64,000 bases of DNA from Acetobacteraceae bacterium (GCA_027487675.1 JAIYDD010000189.1:1-64000), one strand, 5' to 3'; positions 32,807 through 41,161 are shown, counted from the stretch's first letter. A program made the numbers and translations. Notes: generated from the sequence alone by a model not told the origin.

Positions 32807-33541
32807 TCAGCCGCCGACGAGGCGCCGGAAACCCTCGGTCACGCGGCGGACGAATTCGGGCTCCCGCGCGCGCCAGTAGCGCGGGTCGCGCATCATCCGG
32901 CGCAGCTCCGCCTCGTCCGGCGTGCCGTCCTGCTCGGCGTCGCGGGCGATGGCGGGCTCCTTCGCCTCCATCATCCGGTGCATGGCGAGCACGCCCTCGG
33001 CGGTGGTCGACAGCGCGGCGAACACCGCGTCCGGCAGACTGGCGCGGCCCCAGGCGGAGAGCTGCTGCGCGATGCGGCGGTAGCGGTCGGGGCCGCCGAA
33101 ATGCTGCGCCAGCTTCTCGCGCTGGCGGTCCGCCTCGAACTCGGCGGCGGCTTCCGCGACCAGCGGCAGCAGGCGCTCGGCCGCCAAGTCGTAGACCAGC
33201 TGCGCCTGGCGCGGCGTGAAGCCGGCCTCGTGCAGGCGCTGGTTCACCTCCGGGTCGGGCGCGCACATCTCGTGCTTCGGGCAGATCTCGTAGCCGTCGG
33301 GGCCGTCGGGGATGCCGAGCATGCGGCGCCAGCGCTGGCGATCCTCCTCCGGCGCGTCCTCGGCCGGCGGCGCGGCGCGGCGCGAGAGGGCGCGTTCCAG
33401 CTCCAGGTAGGATTTCAGCAGCGCGTCGACGCGCAGCGCATTCGTCGCCGGGTCCCAGAATTTTTCGGGGACATGCGGCGGGCGGGTCGCGGTCGCGGGG
33501 GTGATCGCGTCGGTGTCGGGGGCGAGAAGATCCTCGGGCAT
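32807..33541 (-). CDS. Capsid assembly scaffold-like protein (T7 gp9 position)
   Basis: 244 aa, acidic and mostly helical (for example LVYDLAAERLLPLVAEAAAEFEADRQREKLAQHF), beginning MPEDLLAPDTDAITP. The segment PEKFWDPATNALRVDALLKSYLELE is typical of podovirus scaffolding proteins. AGGAG lies 11 nt upstream of the ATG at 33541. It sits between connector and capsid genes, where T7 has its scaffold. Longer in-frame starts would run antisense into the connector gene frame and are rejected. Confidence 0.82.
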   Translation of the reverse strand: MPEDLLAPDTDAITPATATRPPHVPEKFWDPATNALRVDALLKSYLELERALSRRAAPPAEDAPEEDRQRWRRMLGIPDGPDGYEICPKHEMCAPDPEVNQRLHEAGFTPRQAQLVYDLAAERLLPLVAEAAAEFEADRQREKLAQHFGGPDRYRRIAQQLSAWGRASLPDAVFAALSTTAEGVLAMHRMMEAKEPAIARDAEQDGTPDEAELRRMMRDPRYWRAREPEFVRRVTEGFRRLVGG

Positions 33542-33549
33542 GCCGAAGC

Positions 33550-34962
33550 TCACTCCTGGTTCGGGGTTGTCGTGAGGGGGCGCAGGATCTCGGGCGGCGC
33601 GCCCAGCGTGCGGGCCAGCCAGCGCGCGGCCGCGCCGGCATCCAGTGTCGCCGCCGCCTCTCCGCCCAGGCTGCCGGCCGCCTGCAGGAACAGCAGCGTG
33701 TCGGCGGCATCCGCGCGCGCCTGCACGCGCGCCAGCGGCGAGGCGTAGACCAGCCGCGCCTCCCGCCCATCCAGCACCAGCGGCGGGATCTCGCCGCGCC
33801 GGCGCAGGATGGACAGGCACCGCGCGACCAGCGGCGTCAGCAGCTCGGCCTGCAGCCGGCCATAGGCGGCGCCGAGCAGCCGGGCGGCGGCGGCGCTGCG
33901 TTCCAGCACCTCGGTCGCCGTCATCGCCGCCTTGTCGGACGCGGCGATGCGGTCAGCCAGCAGCGCGCCGCGGATGCGCGCGCGCAAATCCTGCAGCACG
34001 ATCTGCGAGACGTCGAAATTCCCCGGCGCCGCCAGCGGCGTGAGGCCGGAGGAGCCGGCGGCCTTCGGGATGATCGCACCCGGCACCAGGCGGATGGTCG
34101 CCGGGTTCAGCACGCCGTCATCCTCGGCCTGCCAGATCCCCGTCGCGGCGATGGAGGCGTTCTTCAGGATCAGCTCGACCACCTTGTTGGCGGTGCGGAT
34201 GTCCGGCAGGGCCTTCTGGACGGGGCTGCGGCCATAGGTCTCGCCGGGCAGCTTCAGCCAGCGGAAGGCGACGAAGGGGTTCTCGGCGAAGACGCCGGAG
34301 GAGAGCAGCTCGGGCGCGGCGCCCTCGCCGTCCAGCACGGCGGCGTGGCGGTGGCCGGCGCGGCGGTCGGGCCAGGCGGCCTCCACCACCCGCAGGCGCC
34401 GCGTCTCGTCCTGCCCCTTGGGCACAGGCGCGCCGGGCCAGCGGGCGCGCAGCTCCGCCGGCGTCGGGCGCAGGACGCGGAAGACGGTGTCGAGCCGGCC
34501 GGTCGCACCTTCCTCCAGCACCGCCTCGCGCAGCGGGATGGCGCGGAAGGTGAGCGCGGAGGGCTCGCCCGCCGGCGCTTCCTCCACCAGCAGCACGCCG
34601 GTGCCGGCGACCACCAGGTCCAGGAAGGCCTGGTGCAGTTCCAGGGTGAAGTTGCTGCGGTCCAGGTGGCCCTGCAGGGTCTCGGCGGCGTCGTCCAGCG
34701 CGCGGACCAGCGCCTCGGCCTCCGCGCCCTCGGCGGCGGCGCGGGTGGGGGCCAGGCCGAACCAGCGCGACCAGGGCGGCGCCAGCTCCGCCAGCAGGGA
34801 AGCGGCGAGCTGTTCGGCCGCGTCCGCCGCGGTGGCGTCGAACAGCGGCGCGGCATGCGGCGCGGGCAGGGCGTGGTCGTAGCAATCCTGCCAGGTGGCC
34901 TCCAGCGGCCGGCGGCGTTCGGCGGCGCGGGCCTGGCGGGCCAGGATTTCCTCGGGGGTCAT
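33550..34962 (-). CDS. Head-to-tail connector (portal) protein, T7 gp8-like
   Basis: 470 aa from the ATG at 34962. Segments such as LATWQDCYDHALP-like opening, SLLAELAPPWSRWF, LDLVVAGTGVLLVEE, PFVAFRWLKLPGETYGRSPVQKALPDI and KAAMTATEVLERSAAAARLLG are landmarks of the Head-tail_con family (T7 portal). The ring would serve as the DNA channel and terminase dock. Full length, no disruption. It overlaps no neighbour closely: the small gene upstream ends 8 nt before. Confidence 0.9.
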   Translation of the reverse strand: MTPEEILARQARAAERRRPLEATWQDCYDHALPAPHAAPLFDATAADAAEQLAASLLAELAPPWSRWFGLAPTRAAAEGAEAEALVRALDDAAETLQGHLDRSNFTLELHQAFLDLVVAGTGVLLVEEAPAGEPSALTFRAIPLREAVLEEGATGRLDTVFRVLRPTPAELRARWPGAPVPKGQDETRRLRVVEAAWPDRRAGHRHAAVLDGEGAAPELLSSGVFAENPFVAFRWLKLPGETYGRSPVQKALPDIRTANKVVELILKNASIAATGIWQAEDDGVLNPATIRLVPGAIIPKAAGSSGLTPLAAPGNFDVSQIVLQDLRARIRGALLADRIAASDKAAMTATEVLERSAAAARLLGAAYGRLQAELLTPLVARCLSILRRRGEIPPLVLDGREARLVYASPLARVQARADAADTLLFLQAAGSLGGEAAATLDAGAAARWLARTLGAPPEILRPLTTTPNQE

Positions 34963-34970
34963 CGCGCCTG

Positions 34971-35183
34971 TCACTCCCCGAGCAGCGTCTTGCGCAGCGC
35001 GAAGCCCGGCACCGGGTCCAGCACGCCGCGCGCCTGGGTGGCGATGGTGCCGGAGAGCCCCCGCCGCGCGCGGTCGAGCGCGCGCTGGCGGGCGGCTTCC
35101 TCCGCCGCCTGCGGCGCGGCGGCAGGCGTGGCGGGCGGGGCCACGACCGGGTCCGGCTTCGGCGCCGAGAACAGGCCACCCAT
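34971..35183 (-). CDS. Small phage protein of unknown function
   Basis: 70 aa starting MGGLFSAPKPDPVVAPP, then an Ala/Arg-rich helix and a C-terminal RGLSGTIATQARGVLDP...LLGE. Short proteins with this MGGLFS...SGTIATxxRGVL plan are often found just before portal genes in phages. The function is unknown. GGAGGAG precedes the ATG by 5 nt. It is the first gene of the structural operon, downstream of a strong terminator. Confidence 0.78.
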   Translation of the reverse strand: MGGLFSAPKPDPVVAPPATPAAAPQAAEEAARQRALDRARRGLSGTIATQARGVLDPVPGFALRKTLLGE

Positions 35184-35340
35184 GCAGGCTCCTCCCAGGG
35201 CTTTGCGTGCCGCGGCCGGCATGGCGCGGGGCAGGCGATCGGAACGGGGTGCCTCCCGCTGGGCCGGCGATCGACGCCCTTCGTCGTGCCCGCCTTCGGC
35301 GTGCACACTCGGGACGATCGCGGGCCAGGCCCGGAAAAGG

Positions 35341-35376
35341 CGAAGGCCCGCCCGGGGGGATCCGGGCGGGCCTTCG
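35341..35376 (-). terminator. Rho-independent terminator separating early and late phage genes
   Basis: A perfect 15-bp stem (35341-35355 with 35362-35376) with a 6-nt loop. On the minus strand it is followed by CCTTTTCC. It lies after the two small upstream genes and before the structural genes, in the 262-bp gap 35184-35445. The rest of that gap presumably holds the late promoter; no clear consensus is seen. Confidence 0.8.
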
Positions 35377-35445
35377 AGTTGGGCCGGGGAGGGAGACAAC
35401 CGCGGGGCGCACCTCGCCCCGTGGCAGGGGTTTGATAGCCGGGGC

Positions 35446-35895
35446 TCAGCGCCGAGTCAAGAACATTTTCCTAAATTCACCACGATTGTCGTCCGCCCCG
35501 CCGCCCAGCGCGCGGAAAAGTCCATGCGGCGTGACGGCGAAGGGCGCATCCGGGCCGAGCAGGGCGCGGCAGAAGGCGACGCAGGTGAAGGGCGACAGCG
35601 GCGGCAACCAGCGCGCGGCCGGCGCGCCGGGGACGAAGGGGCCGAGCACGGCGATGCCGGCGCGCGCCCAGAAACCCGGCAGGTCGAAGCCCGCCGGCAC
35701 CGGCAGGCGCACCACCAGCAGCCGGCCGGAGAGCGGTTCCAGCACCGTCCAGCCGGCCTCGTCGCGCAGCGCCGCCAGGCAATGGCGGAAGCCCGGGCGG
35801 AGCAGGCGCAGCCAGGGCTGGTCCGCCTCTCCCCCGAAGCCGAGCCATAGCAGCTGGCCGGCGGCGTCGGCCGCGCGGCGATGGGCCGGGCGCAT
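35446..35895 (-). CDS. Hypothetical phage-associated protein
   Basis: 149 aa. Conserved-looking features are LRPGFRHCLAALRDEAGWTVLEPLSGRL near the middle and SPFTCVAFCRALLG toward the end; the His-Cys and later Cys suggest a papain-like or metal-binding arrangement, but this is not established. It overlaps its upstream partner by 1 nt and ends before the terminator at 35341-35376. It is part of a two-gene unit under the repressor operator region. Confidence 0.7.
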   Translation of the reverse strand: MRPAHRRAADAAGQLLWLGFGGEADQPWLRLLRPGFRHCLAALRDEAGWTVLEPLSGRLLVVRLPVPAGFDLPGFWARAGIAVLGPFVPGAPAARWLPPLSPFTCVAFCRALLGPDAPFAVTPHGLFRALGGGADDNRGEFRKMFLTRR

Positions 35896-36329
35896 CACGG
35901 GCGGGCGCCCGGGAAGGCCAGCACCTCCGCGCCCTCGGGCGGCAGGGTCATGCCGCGCGGCGGGCCGGCGACGATGCCCTTGGCGCGCAACGGGAAATCC
36001 AGGCGGTCCATCGCTTCGCGCCACAGCCGCAGGTCGCCGCGCTCGGCGGGGATCTTCGGGCTGGGGGCGGTGGCGCGCTCGCCCCAGATGCGCAGGATGC
36101 GGGCATGGGCGAGCTCGATCCGGCGCTGGCGATAGAGGCGATCGAGCACCTTGACCACGTCGTCGGGCTCGCAGGGGCGGATGGCGCCGCCGCGGGCGGC
36201 GGCAAGGCGCGCGCCGTCGCGGCGGGCGGTCAGCGCGGCCATGGTCCAGAACCAGGCGTCCTCGGCGCAGGAGAACGGCTCGGCCTTGGCGAGGCTGGCG
36301 AGGATGGCGGGGGCGCGGGCGGTGGGCAT
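35895..36329 (-). CDS. Hypothetical phage-associated protein, first gene divergent from repressor
   Basis: 144 aa, helical N-terminal half (ILASLAKAEPFSCAEDAWFWTMAALTARRDG) and CEPDDVVKVLDRLYRQRRIELAHARILRIWGERA, which looks like a helical regulatory or packaging-accessory protein. No family is recognised. The ATG at 36329 is preceded by GGAGGAGGAAGGA. It is divergent from the S24 repressor across 181 bp of operator-like sequence, the position of a Cro-like or early gene. Confidence 0.7.
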   Translation of the reverse strand: MPTARAPAILASLAKAEPFSCAEDAWFWTMAALTARRDGARLAAARGGAIRPCEPDDVVKVLDRLYRQRRIELAHARILRIWGERATAPSPKIPAERGDLRLWREAMDRLDFPLRAKGIVAGPPRGMTLPPEGAEVLAFPGARP

Positions 36330-36358
36330 GGGGGTTCGGTCCTTCCTCCTCCGTTCCC

Positions 36359-36450
36359 GAACAAAACAGGAACATCCTAATAGAACCACTCTCCACCCCA
36401 GGTTGCAAGGGTTATGTTCCTATTGCATCGCGACTCGAAACCTAGGATGT
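36359..36450. promoter_or_regulatory. Operator region with GAAC-N7-GAAC box and paired inverted repeats
   Basis: GAAC at 36359-36362 and 36370-36373 are spaced by 7 nt, the layout of the alphaproteobacterial LexA (SOS) box. AGGAACAT (36368-36375) pairs with ATGTTCCT (36414-36421), and ACATCCTA (36372-36379) pairs with TAGGATGT (36443-36450). This patch is AT-rich relative to the window. It lies between the S24 repressor gene and the phage early genes, so it likely contains repressor operators, SOS control or both. Confidence 0.65.
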
Positions 36451-36510
36451 CATGCCCAGGCAAATGCGCTACAGGACGGCCGATTCGGGGCCCGGCAGAG
36501 GACCAGACCC

Positions 36511-37155
36511 ATGCGGCACGAGGATGTGTGGCGGGCGATCGACGCGCTGGCGGCGGAGCACGGGCTGTCGCCCTCCGGGCTGGCGCGGCGGGCGGGGCTG
36601 GACGCGACCGCCTTCAACCCTTCCAAGCGGACCGGGCCGGATGGGCGGGCGCGCTGGCCTTCGACGGAAAGCGTGGCGAAGGTGCTGACCGCGACGGGCA
36701 CGGCGATCGATGCCTTCGCGGCCCTGGTCAGCGGCCAGCCGGCCTTGCCGCGGGGCCGCGCGCAGGTGGCGCGGCGCATCCCGCTGATCGGCCTGGCGCA
36801 GGCGGGCGGCGAGGGGTTCTTCGATGATGGCGGCTACCCGGTGGGCGGCGGCTGGGACGAGATCTCGGTGCCCGACGTGCCGGACCCGCATGCCTATGGG
36901 CTGGAGATCAGCGGCGATTCGATGGAGCCGGTGTTCCGCGACGGGGACCTGGTGATCGTCTCGCCTTCCGCCCCCGTCCGCCGCGGCGACCGCGTGGTGG
37001 TGCGGACCCGGCGCGGGGAGGTGATGGCGAAGCAGCTGATGCGGCAATCGGCGCGGCGGGTGGAGCTGGCGAGCCTGAACCCGGCGCATCCGAACTACAG
37101 TTTTGGGTTGGACGAGCTGGCCTTCATGCACAGGATCGTCTGGGCGAGCCAGTGA
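36511..37155 (+). CDS. S24-family (LexA/CI-like) repressor
   Basis: 214 aa. The N-terminal region (MRHEDVWRAIDALAAEHGLSPSGLARRAGLD) is a helix-turn-helix. The C-terminal half is a peptidase S24 domain with Ser137 in SGDSMEP and Lys174 in VMAKQL as the catalytic pair. An Ala-Gly bond at 98-99 (QAGGEG) is a suitable self-cleavage site. RecA-stimulated self-cleavage would relieve repression. The domains and divergent position make it the probable master repressor of the phage module. A host regulator of the same build cannot be excluded. ATG at 36511 gives the family N terminus. Confidence 0.88.
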   Translation: MRHEDVWRAIDALAAEHGLSPSGLARRAGLDATAFNPSKRTGPDGRARWPSTESVAKVLTATGTAIDAFAALVSGQPALPRGRAQVARRIPLIGLAQAGGEGFFDDGGYPVGGGWDEISVPDVPDPHAYGLEISGDSMEPVFRDGDLVIVSPSAPVRRGDRVVVRTRRGEVMAKQLMRQSARRVELASLNPAHPNYSFGLDELAFMHRIVWASQ

Positions 37156-37233
37156 GGGTGGGCGGAGTTCCATGTCCGGACGACCGCCGGCCGGTCGCGC
37201 GGGCCATGCGCTGACCGGCTTTGCATCAGCCAT

Positions 37234-39018
37234 TCACCGGCGCTTCCGGGAGCCGCGCGCCTTCACGGAGTTCGCAAGCGGCAATTCTGCCTGAGAGACG
37301 GGGGTGGGCGGCGGTGCCTTGGCGGCAAGCCGGCCGGGAAATCCCGGGCCTGGTCCCCATTCGACCTTCGGCCCACGGGTCTGTGCTGAGATCCGCTGAA
37401 CGAGACCCCTGGCGGACAGGTCGGAGAGGATGTCGCGTGCCTTGAACACGCCGACGTCGAACATGTTCTGCAGCGTCCTGTTGGTGATGCGGCCGTATTC
37501 GCGCAGATGCGCGATGACCTTCCGGTCGGTCTCGTCCTCGGTCCGGCGGTTGTAGGCGACCGCGGCGCCAAGGCGCTGCAGCGTGCCGCCGCGCAGGCGG
37601 AAGGCTGGGCTGGCCCTTGCCGCGGTGGAGCGCGTGGGCTCCAGCAATCCCACCGCATCGCCGGCCAGCCGCCGCAGGATGAGTGCGGCCTCGCGGACCG
37701 GCTTCTGCAGCAGCGGTGCGGCCTGCTCCGCCGTTAGCGTCCGCGCGGTGCAGAAGCGGTGCAGCAGCAGCATGGTGTCGGTGTCCTCCTGCTCCTCCGC
37801 CGGCAGCTGGGCGACGAAGCGCGCGATGCTGGTGTCGGGGGCGCCACCTGCGAAGGCAACCCGGACGGCGTCGAAATGGCCCTCGATGCCAGGCACCTGC
37901 TTCCCGCTGCGGATCGCGGAGCGGTACATGCGGTCGACGCCGCGTCCGGTCTCCTCGGCGAGGCCGAGCAGCCGCGCCGCCTTCGCCAGCGCCGGGTTCC
38001 GCGGATGGGACGTGATGGTCAGGATGTTCTCCGGCGTGACGCCGGCGACAAGCGGGCCGGGCGACACGACGGAGAGGATCTCCGGCGCATGGTCGACCGT
38101 GATGACGCCCGCGACGCGCCAGTCGCGATGGCAGATGGCATTCGACAGCGCCTCCCGCACCGCATCCTGCGGGAAGTCCTCGATAACGATCTGCTGGCCG
38201 CTGGGCAGGGTGAGCGGGGTGGTGTTCTGGCGTGCGGCGACCAGGTCGAGGGTCCGCTGCACGGCGCTGACCAGGGGAAAGCCGGGACGCTGGGTCGTCC
38301 GCGGCTCGCCGCCCGGTTTCTGGCGATACTGGTAGAGCATCGCGTCGGGCGCTGCCCCGGGCGCCGAGCAGAACAGCAGCTCTCCGGCCCGCGTCAGCGC
38401 GTCGCGCCCGATGAGGACGCCGAGCGCCGATAGCATGTCCTCGTCGCTCAGCTCGGCCAGGCGCTGCCGTTCGTCGCGCTGGTTGCGCAGCAGGGCGCGC
38501 GCCGCGGCGAAGGCATCGGGCGGGATGTCGGCGATGTTGCGCGAGGACGCCTCCGCCGACCAGTCGTAGCCGCGGCGCTCATCGGCGAGCCTTGCCACCT
38601 CGGGCGGCGTGAGCGGCTTGCAGTCCCGGTTGACCCTCTGCCAGGAGCGACCGCTGCGGTCGGCGTGAACGGTTGCGCTGGGGCGGATTGTCACGAGCAG
38701 CAGCCTGGCGGGCGTCGTCCGGGTCTCGACCTCGACCAGCAGGCGGGGATCCGTCCGTTCGTGGATACGCTGCCGGACCGCCTCGGCATCCAGCTTCGTT
38801 CCGGTGAAGGCGGCCGGGCCGCCGAGCTTGTCGCAGACCCCGACCACCACGGTGCCGCCCGCCGCATTCGCGAAGCAGACCGCCGCCCTGACCAGCGCGT
38901 CCTCGAGTTCCGATGCGTTGCCCCGGTCCTCCTTGAAGTCGAGGACCCCACTTTCGCAATCGGCCGCAATCCCTCCCTGGAGAATGCGGGCAAGCGCGGC
39001 GTCGATGGTCCTGTCCAT
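37234..39018 (-). CDS. AlbA_2/Schlafen-type ATP-binding protein with GHKL-like domain and C-terminal winged helix
   Basis: 594 aa. The N-terminal ESGVLDFKED and AAVCFANAAGGTVVVGVCD mark an AlbA_2 (divergent AAA_4) domain. A HATPase_c_4 region has FPQDAVREALSNAICHRDW and EETGRGVDRMY. The last 120 residues include a winged-helix-like DRKVIAHLREYGRITNRTLQNMFDV. The family occurs as regulators and in mobile or defence contexts; activity is unproven. ATG at 39018 is used because the upstream TTG (39072) would put the operator-like repeats inside the gene. Its GC content is visibly lower than that of its neighbours, which fits acquisition next to the phage. Confidence 0.85.
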   Translation of the reverse strand: MDRTIDAALARILQGGIAADCESGVLDFKEDRGNASELEDALVRAAVCFANAAGGTVVVGVCDKLGGPAAFTGTKLDAEAVRQRIHERTDPRLLVEVETRTTPARLLLVTIRPSATVHADRSGRSWQRVNRDCKPLTPPEVARLADERRGYDWSAEASSRNIADIPPDAFAAARALLRNQRDERQRLAELSDEDMLSALGVLIGRDALTRAGELLFCSAPGAAPDAMLYQYRQKPGGEPRTTQRPGFPLVSAVQRTLDLVAARQNTTPLTLPSGQQIVIEDFPQDAVREALSNAICHRDWRVAGVITVDHAPEILSVVSPGPLVAGVTPENILTITSHPRNPALAKAARLLGLAEETGRGVDRMYRSAIRSGKQVPGIEGHFDAVRVAFAGGAPDTSIARFVAQLPAEEQEDTDTMLLLHRFCTARTLTAEQAAPLLQKPVREAALILRRLAGDAVGLLEPTRSTAARASPAFRLRGGTLQRLGAAVAYNRRTEDETDRKVIAHLREYGRITNRTLQNMFDVGVFKARDILSDLSARGLVQRISAQTRGPKVEWGPGPGFPGRLAAKAPPPTPVSQAELPLANSVKARGSRKRR

Positions 39019-39025
39019 GGCAGCA

Positions 39026-39085
39026 GTTTGAGCCGAGTTTGACCCCAAACTCAAGTTTGTGGTCAAGATCAAACTCGCCTCAAAC
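39026..39085. promoter_or_regulatory. Array of GTTTGAG/CTCAAAC half-sites upstream of the AlbA_2 gene
   Basis: GAGTTTGA (39035-39042) pairs with TCAAACTC (39069-39076), and CAAACT-CA-AGTTTG (39046-39059) is a dyad between them. Further GTTTGAG and CTCAAAC half-sites flank this on both sides. The block is AT-rich and covers the probable promoter. It looks like a multi-site operator, possibly for autoregulation by the winged-helix domain of the gene product. Confidence 0.6.
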
Positions 39086-39099
39086 CCGGAGCGGACGCC

Positions 39100-41097
39100 C
39101 TATCCCCGCGCCTCCGCCCTGGTCCCCGCCGCCACCTGCGGCGGCAGCAGCGGCAGCAGCCGTTCCAGGTCCTTCTCCGCCCGGCAGGCCAGGTAGCGCG
39201 GCGGCTCCTCCGGTCCCGCCGCGCCCAGCGGGAAGGCGATCAGCCCGATGTCGCCATAGACCCGCAGCAGCCCGTCCCCGATCCCCCAGAAGGCCGGGTC
39301 CACGCCCTCGCGCTCGCAGATGTCGCGGAAGCGCCAGATGGCGGAGACGCGGTCCCGCTCCTCCCCGCCCGGATCGCCGAGGCCGAGCCAGACGCCGTCG
39401 CGCCGGATGAAGGCGAAGCCCGCCTTGCCGCCCTCCCCGAACACCGCGCCGTCCGCCGCCTCCGGCGCCGCGGCGCCCAGCGCGCGCAGCCGGGCGCGGA
39501 CCTCCGGCCCCCAGGGCTCGGGCCGGAGGCGCGCCGGGCGCAGCAGGCGCAGCATGCCCGCCAGCAGGAACACCGCCGCCAGGCCCACCGCGAAGCGCAG
39601 GCTGTCCGGGGCGAGGGGGGAGAAGACCACCTCGTACCACCCTTCCTCCGCCACCCGCCCGCCATAGGAGACCATCGCCAGCAGCAGCCCGCAGGCGCCC
39701 ACCACCGCCAGCGGCACCAGCGTCTGCGGCGCCAGCGGTTCGCGCATCAGCCGCGCGTCGCGGTAGAAGGCGCGGCGCATCGCCGCCAGCAGCAGCGCCA
39801 CCAGCAGGAACAGCCCGGTCAGCCACCAGGGGTCGCCGCGCAGCCCGCAGATCACCGCGCCGTTCAGCAGCAGCAGGATCCCCATTCCCCAGGCGAGCGT
39901 CAGCCGCCGCATCAGCCCATAGGCCATCACCAGCAGCAGCGAGCCGACGATGGAGGCCGCGAAGGCCGAAGCGACCGCCGCCTCGTACCCCGCCCAGTCC
40001 GGCAGGGTGCTGCTGCGCAGCGGCAGCGCGCCGAGGAACAGCAGCACCGTGCCGCCCAGCCCGACCAGCCCGGCGATCGCCGGCACTTCCAGCGCATCCG
40101 CCACCCCCTGCTCGGCGCGGAAGCGCCCCGCGGCGCGGCGGCGCTGCGCGATCTCGAAGCCGGCGAACAGCATGCCGGCCAGGAACAGCGGCACGATGTA
40201 GTAGTAGAGGCGGAACAGCAGCAGCGCGCCCACCACCTCGGCCGCCGGTAGCCAGGGCTGCAGCCCGATCAGGATCGCGGTGTCGAACACGCCGATGCCG
40301 CCGGGCAGGCTGGCGGCGATGCCGGCGACATAGGCCGCGATGTAGATGCCGAGGAAATGCAGGAAGGTCAGCCCCTCGGCCGGCGGCAGCAGCGCGTAGA
40401 AGATCGCCGCCGTCACCGCGACATCGACGCTGGCCAGCGCCGTCTGCGCCAGCGCCATGCGGAAGCCCGGCAGGTCGATGTGGTGGCCGAACAGCACGAC
40501 GTGGCTGCGGATGCGCGACATGGTGATGTAGGCGATCACCAGCGCCCACATGAGGAGACCGATGCCGCGCATCAGCCAGTGCGGCACGTGGTTGCCGAGG
40601 CCGGGGATCACTTCCGGCTCCACCACCAGCACCAGGCCGCCGAGCGCCAGGCCGCCCAGCCCGAAGGTCAGGCTGGTGAAGGCCACCACCTTGGCGATCG
40701 CCAGCGGCGGCAGCCCCCAGGCGGCGTAGAAGCGGTAGCGCACCGCCGCGCCCGAGACCGCCGCGAAGCCCAAATTGTGCGCCAGCGTATAGGCGCAGAA
40801 GGACGCCAGCGAGGTGCGCGCATAGCTGACCGGATGGCCCGCATAGACGCTGCCCAGCCGGTCGTAGATGGTCAGCACGCCATAGGCGAGCAGCGTCCAG
40901 CCCGCCGCCATCCACAGCGCGGAAGACGGGATCTCGGCCATCGCGCGCTGGATGTCGGCCAGCGACAGGCCGCGGAATTCGCGGAACACCACGAAGACGG
41001 CGGCGACCAGCAGCAGCAGGCCGAACACCGTCATGCCGTGCCTGCGCAGCAGCGGCCAGAGACGCTGGCGCAGCGACGGGGGGGCGTCGCCGCTCAC
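39100..41097 (-). CDS. MprF-like lysylphosphatidylglycerol flippase with shortened synthase domain
   Basis: 665 aa inner-membrane protein with roughly 13-14 hydrophobic segments over residues 20-510. ASLPGGIGVFDTAIL (about 262-276) and LLLFRLYYYIVPLFLAG are landmarks of the UPF0104/MprF flippase. The last 140 residues (GKAGFAFIRRDGVWLGLGDPGG...DPAFWGIGDGLLRVYGDIG) match only the first part of the LPG_synthase_C (DUF2156) domain. The second half, which holds much of the catalytic site, is absent, so synthase activity is doubtful. The gene lies 64 nt after class I lysyl-tRNA synthetase on the same strand. Confidence 0.85.
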   Translation of the reverse strand: MSGDAPPSLRQRLWPLLRRHGMTVFGLLLLVAAVFVVFREFRGLSLADIQRAMAEIPSSALWMAAGWTLLAYGVLTIYDRLGSVYAGHPVSYARTSLASFCAYTLAHNLGFAAVSGAAVRYRFYAAWGLPPLAIAKVVAFTSLTFGLGGLALGGLVLVVEPEVIPGLGNHVPHWLMRGIGLLMWALVIAYITMSRIRSHVVLFGHHIDLPGFRMALAQTALASVDVAVTAAIFYALLPPAEGLTFLHFLGIYIAAYVAGIAASLPGGIGVFDTAILIGLQPWLPAAEVVGALLLFRLYYYIVPLFLAGMLFAGFEIAQRRRAAGRFRAEQGVADALEVPAIAGLVGLGGTVLLFLGALPLRSSTLPDWAGYEAAVASAFAASIVGSLLLVMAYGLMRRLTLAWGMGILLLLNGAVICGLRGDPWWLTGLFLLVALLLAAMRRAFYRDARLMREPLAPQTLVPLAVVGACGLLLAMVSYGGRVAEEGWYEVVFSPLAPDSLRFAVGLAAVFLLAGMLRLLRPARLRPEPWGPEVRARLRALGAAAPEAADGAVFGEGGKAGFAFIRRDGVWLGLGDPGGEERDRVSAIWRFRDICEREGVDPAFWGIGDGLLRVYGDIGLIAFPLGAAGPEEPPRYLACRAEKDLERLLPLLPPQVAAGTRAEARG

Positions 41098-41161
41098 GCG
41101 CGGCCGCTCATGCCGGCGGACGCCTTCTTCGGCCGCGGCTCGCTCCGCCAGCGCGGCGCCA

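Noticed and set aside
23164..37155. Siphovirus-like RcGTA cluster
   Set aside because: The structural genes match T7-like families in T7 order; no tape measure, tail tube or HK97-type protease genes are seen.
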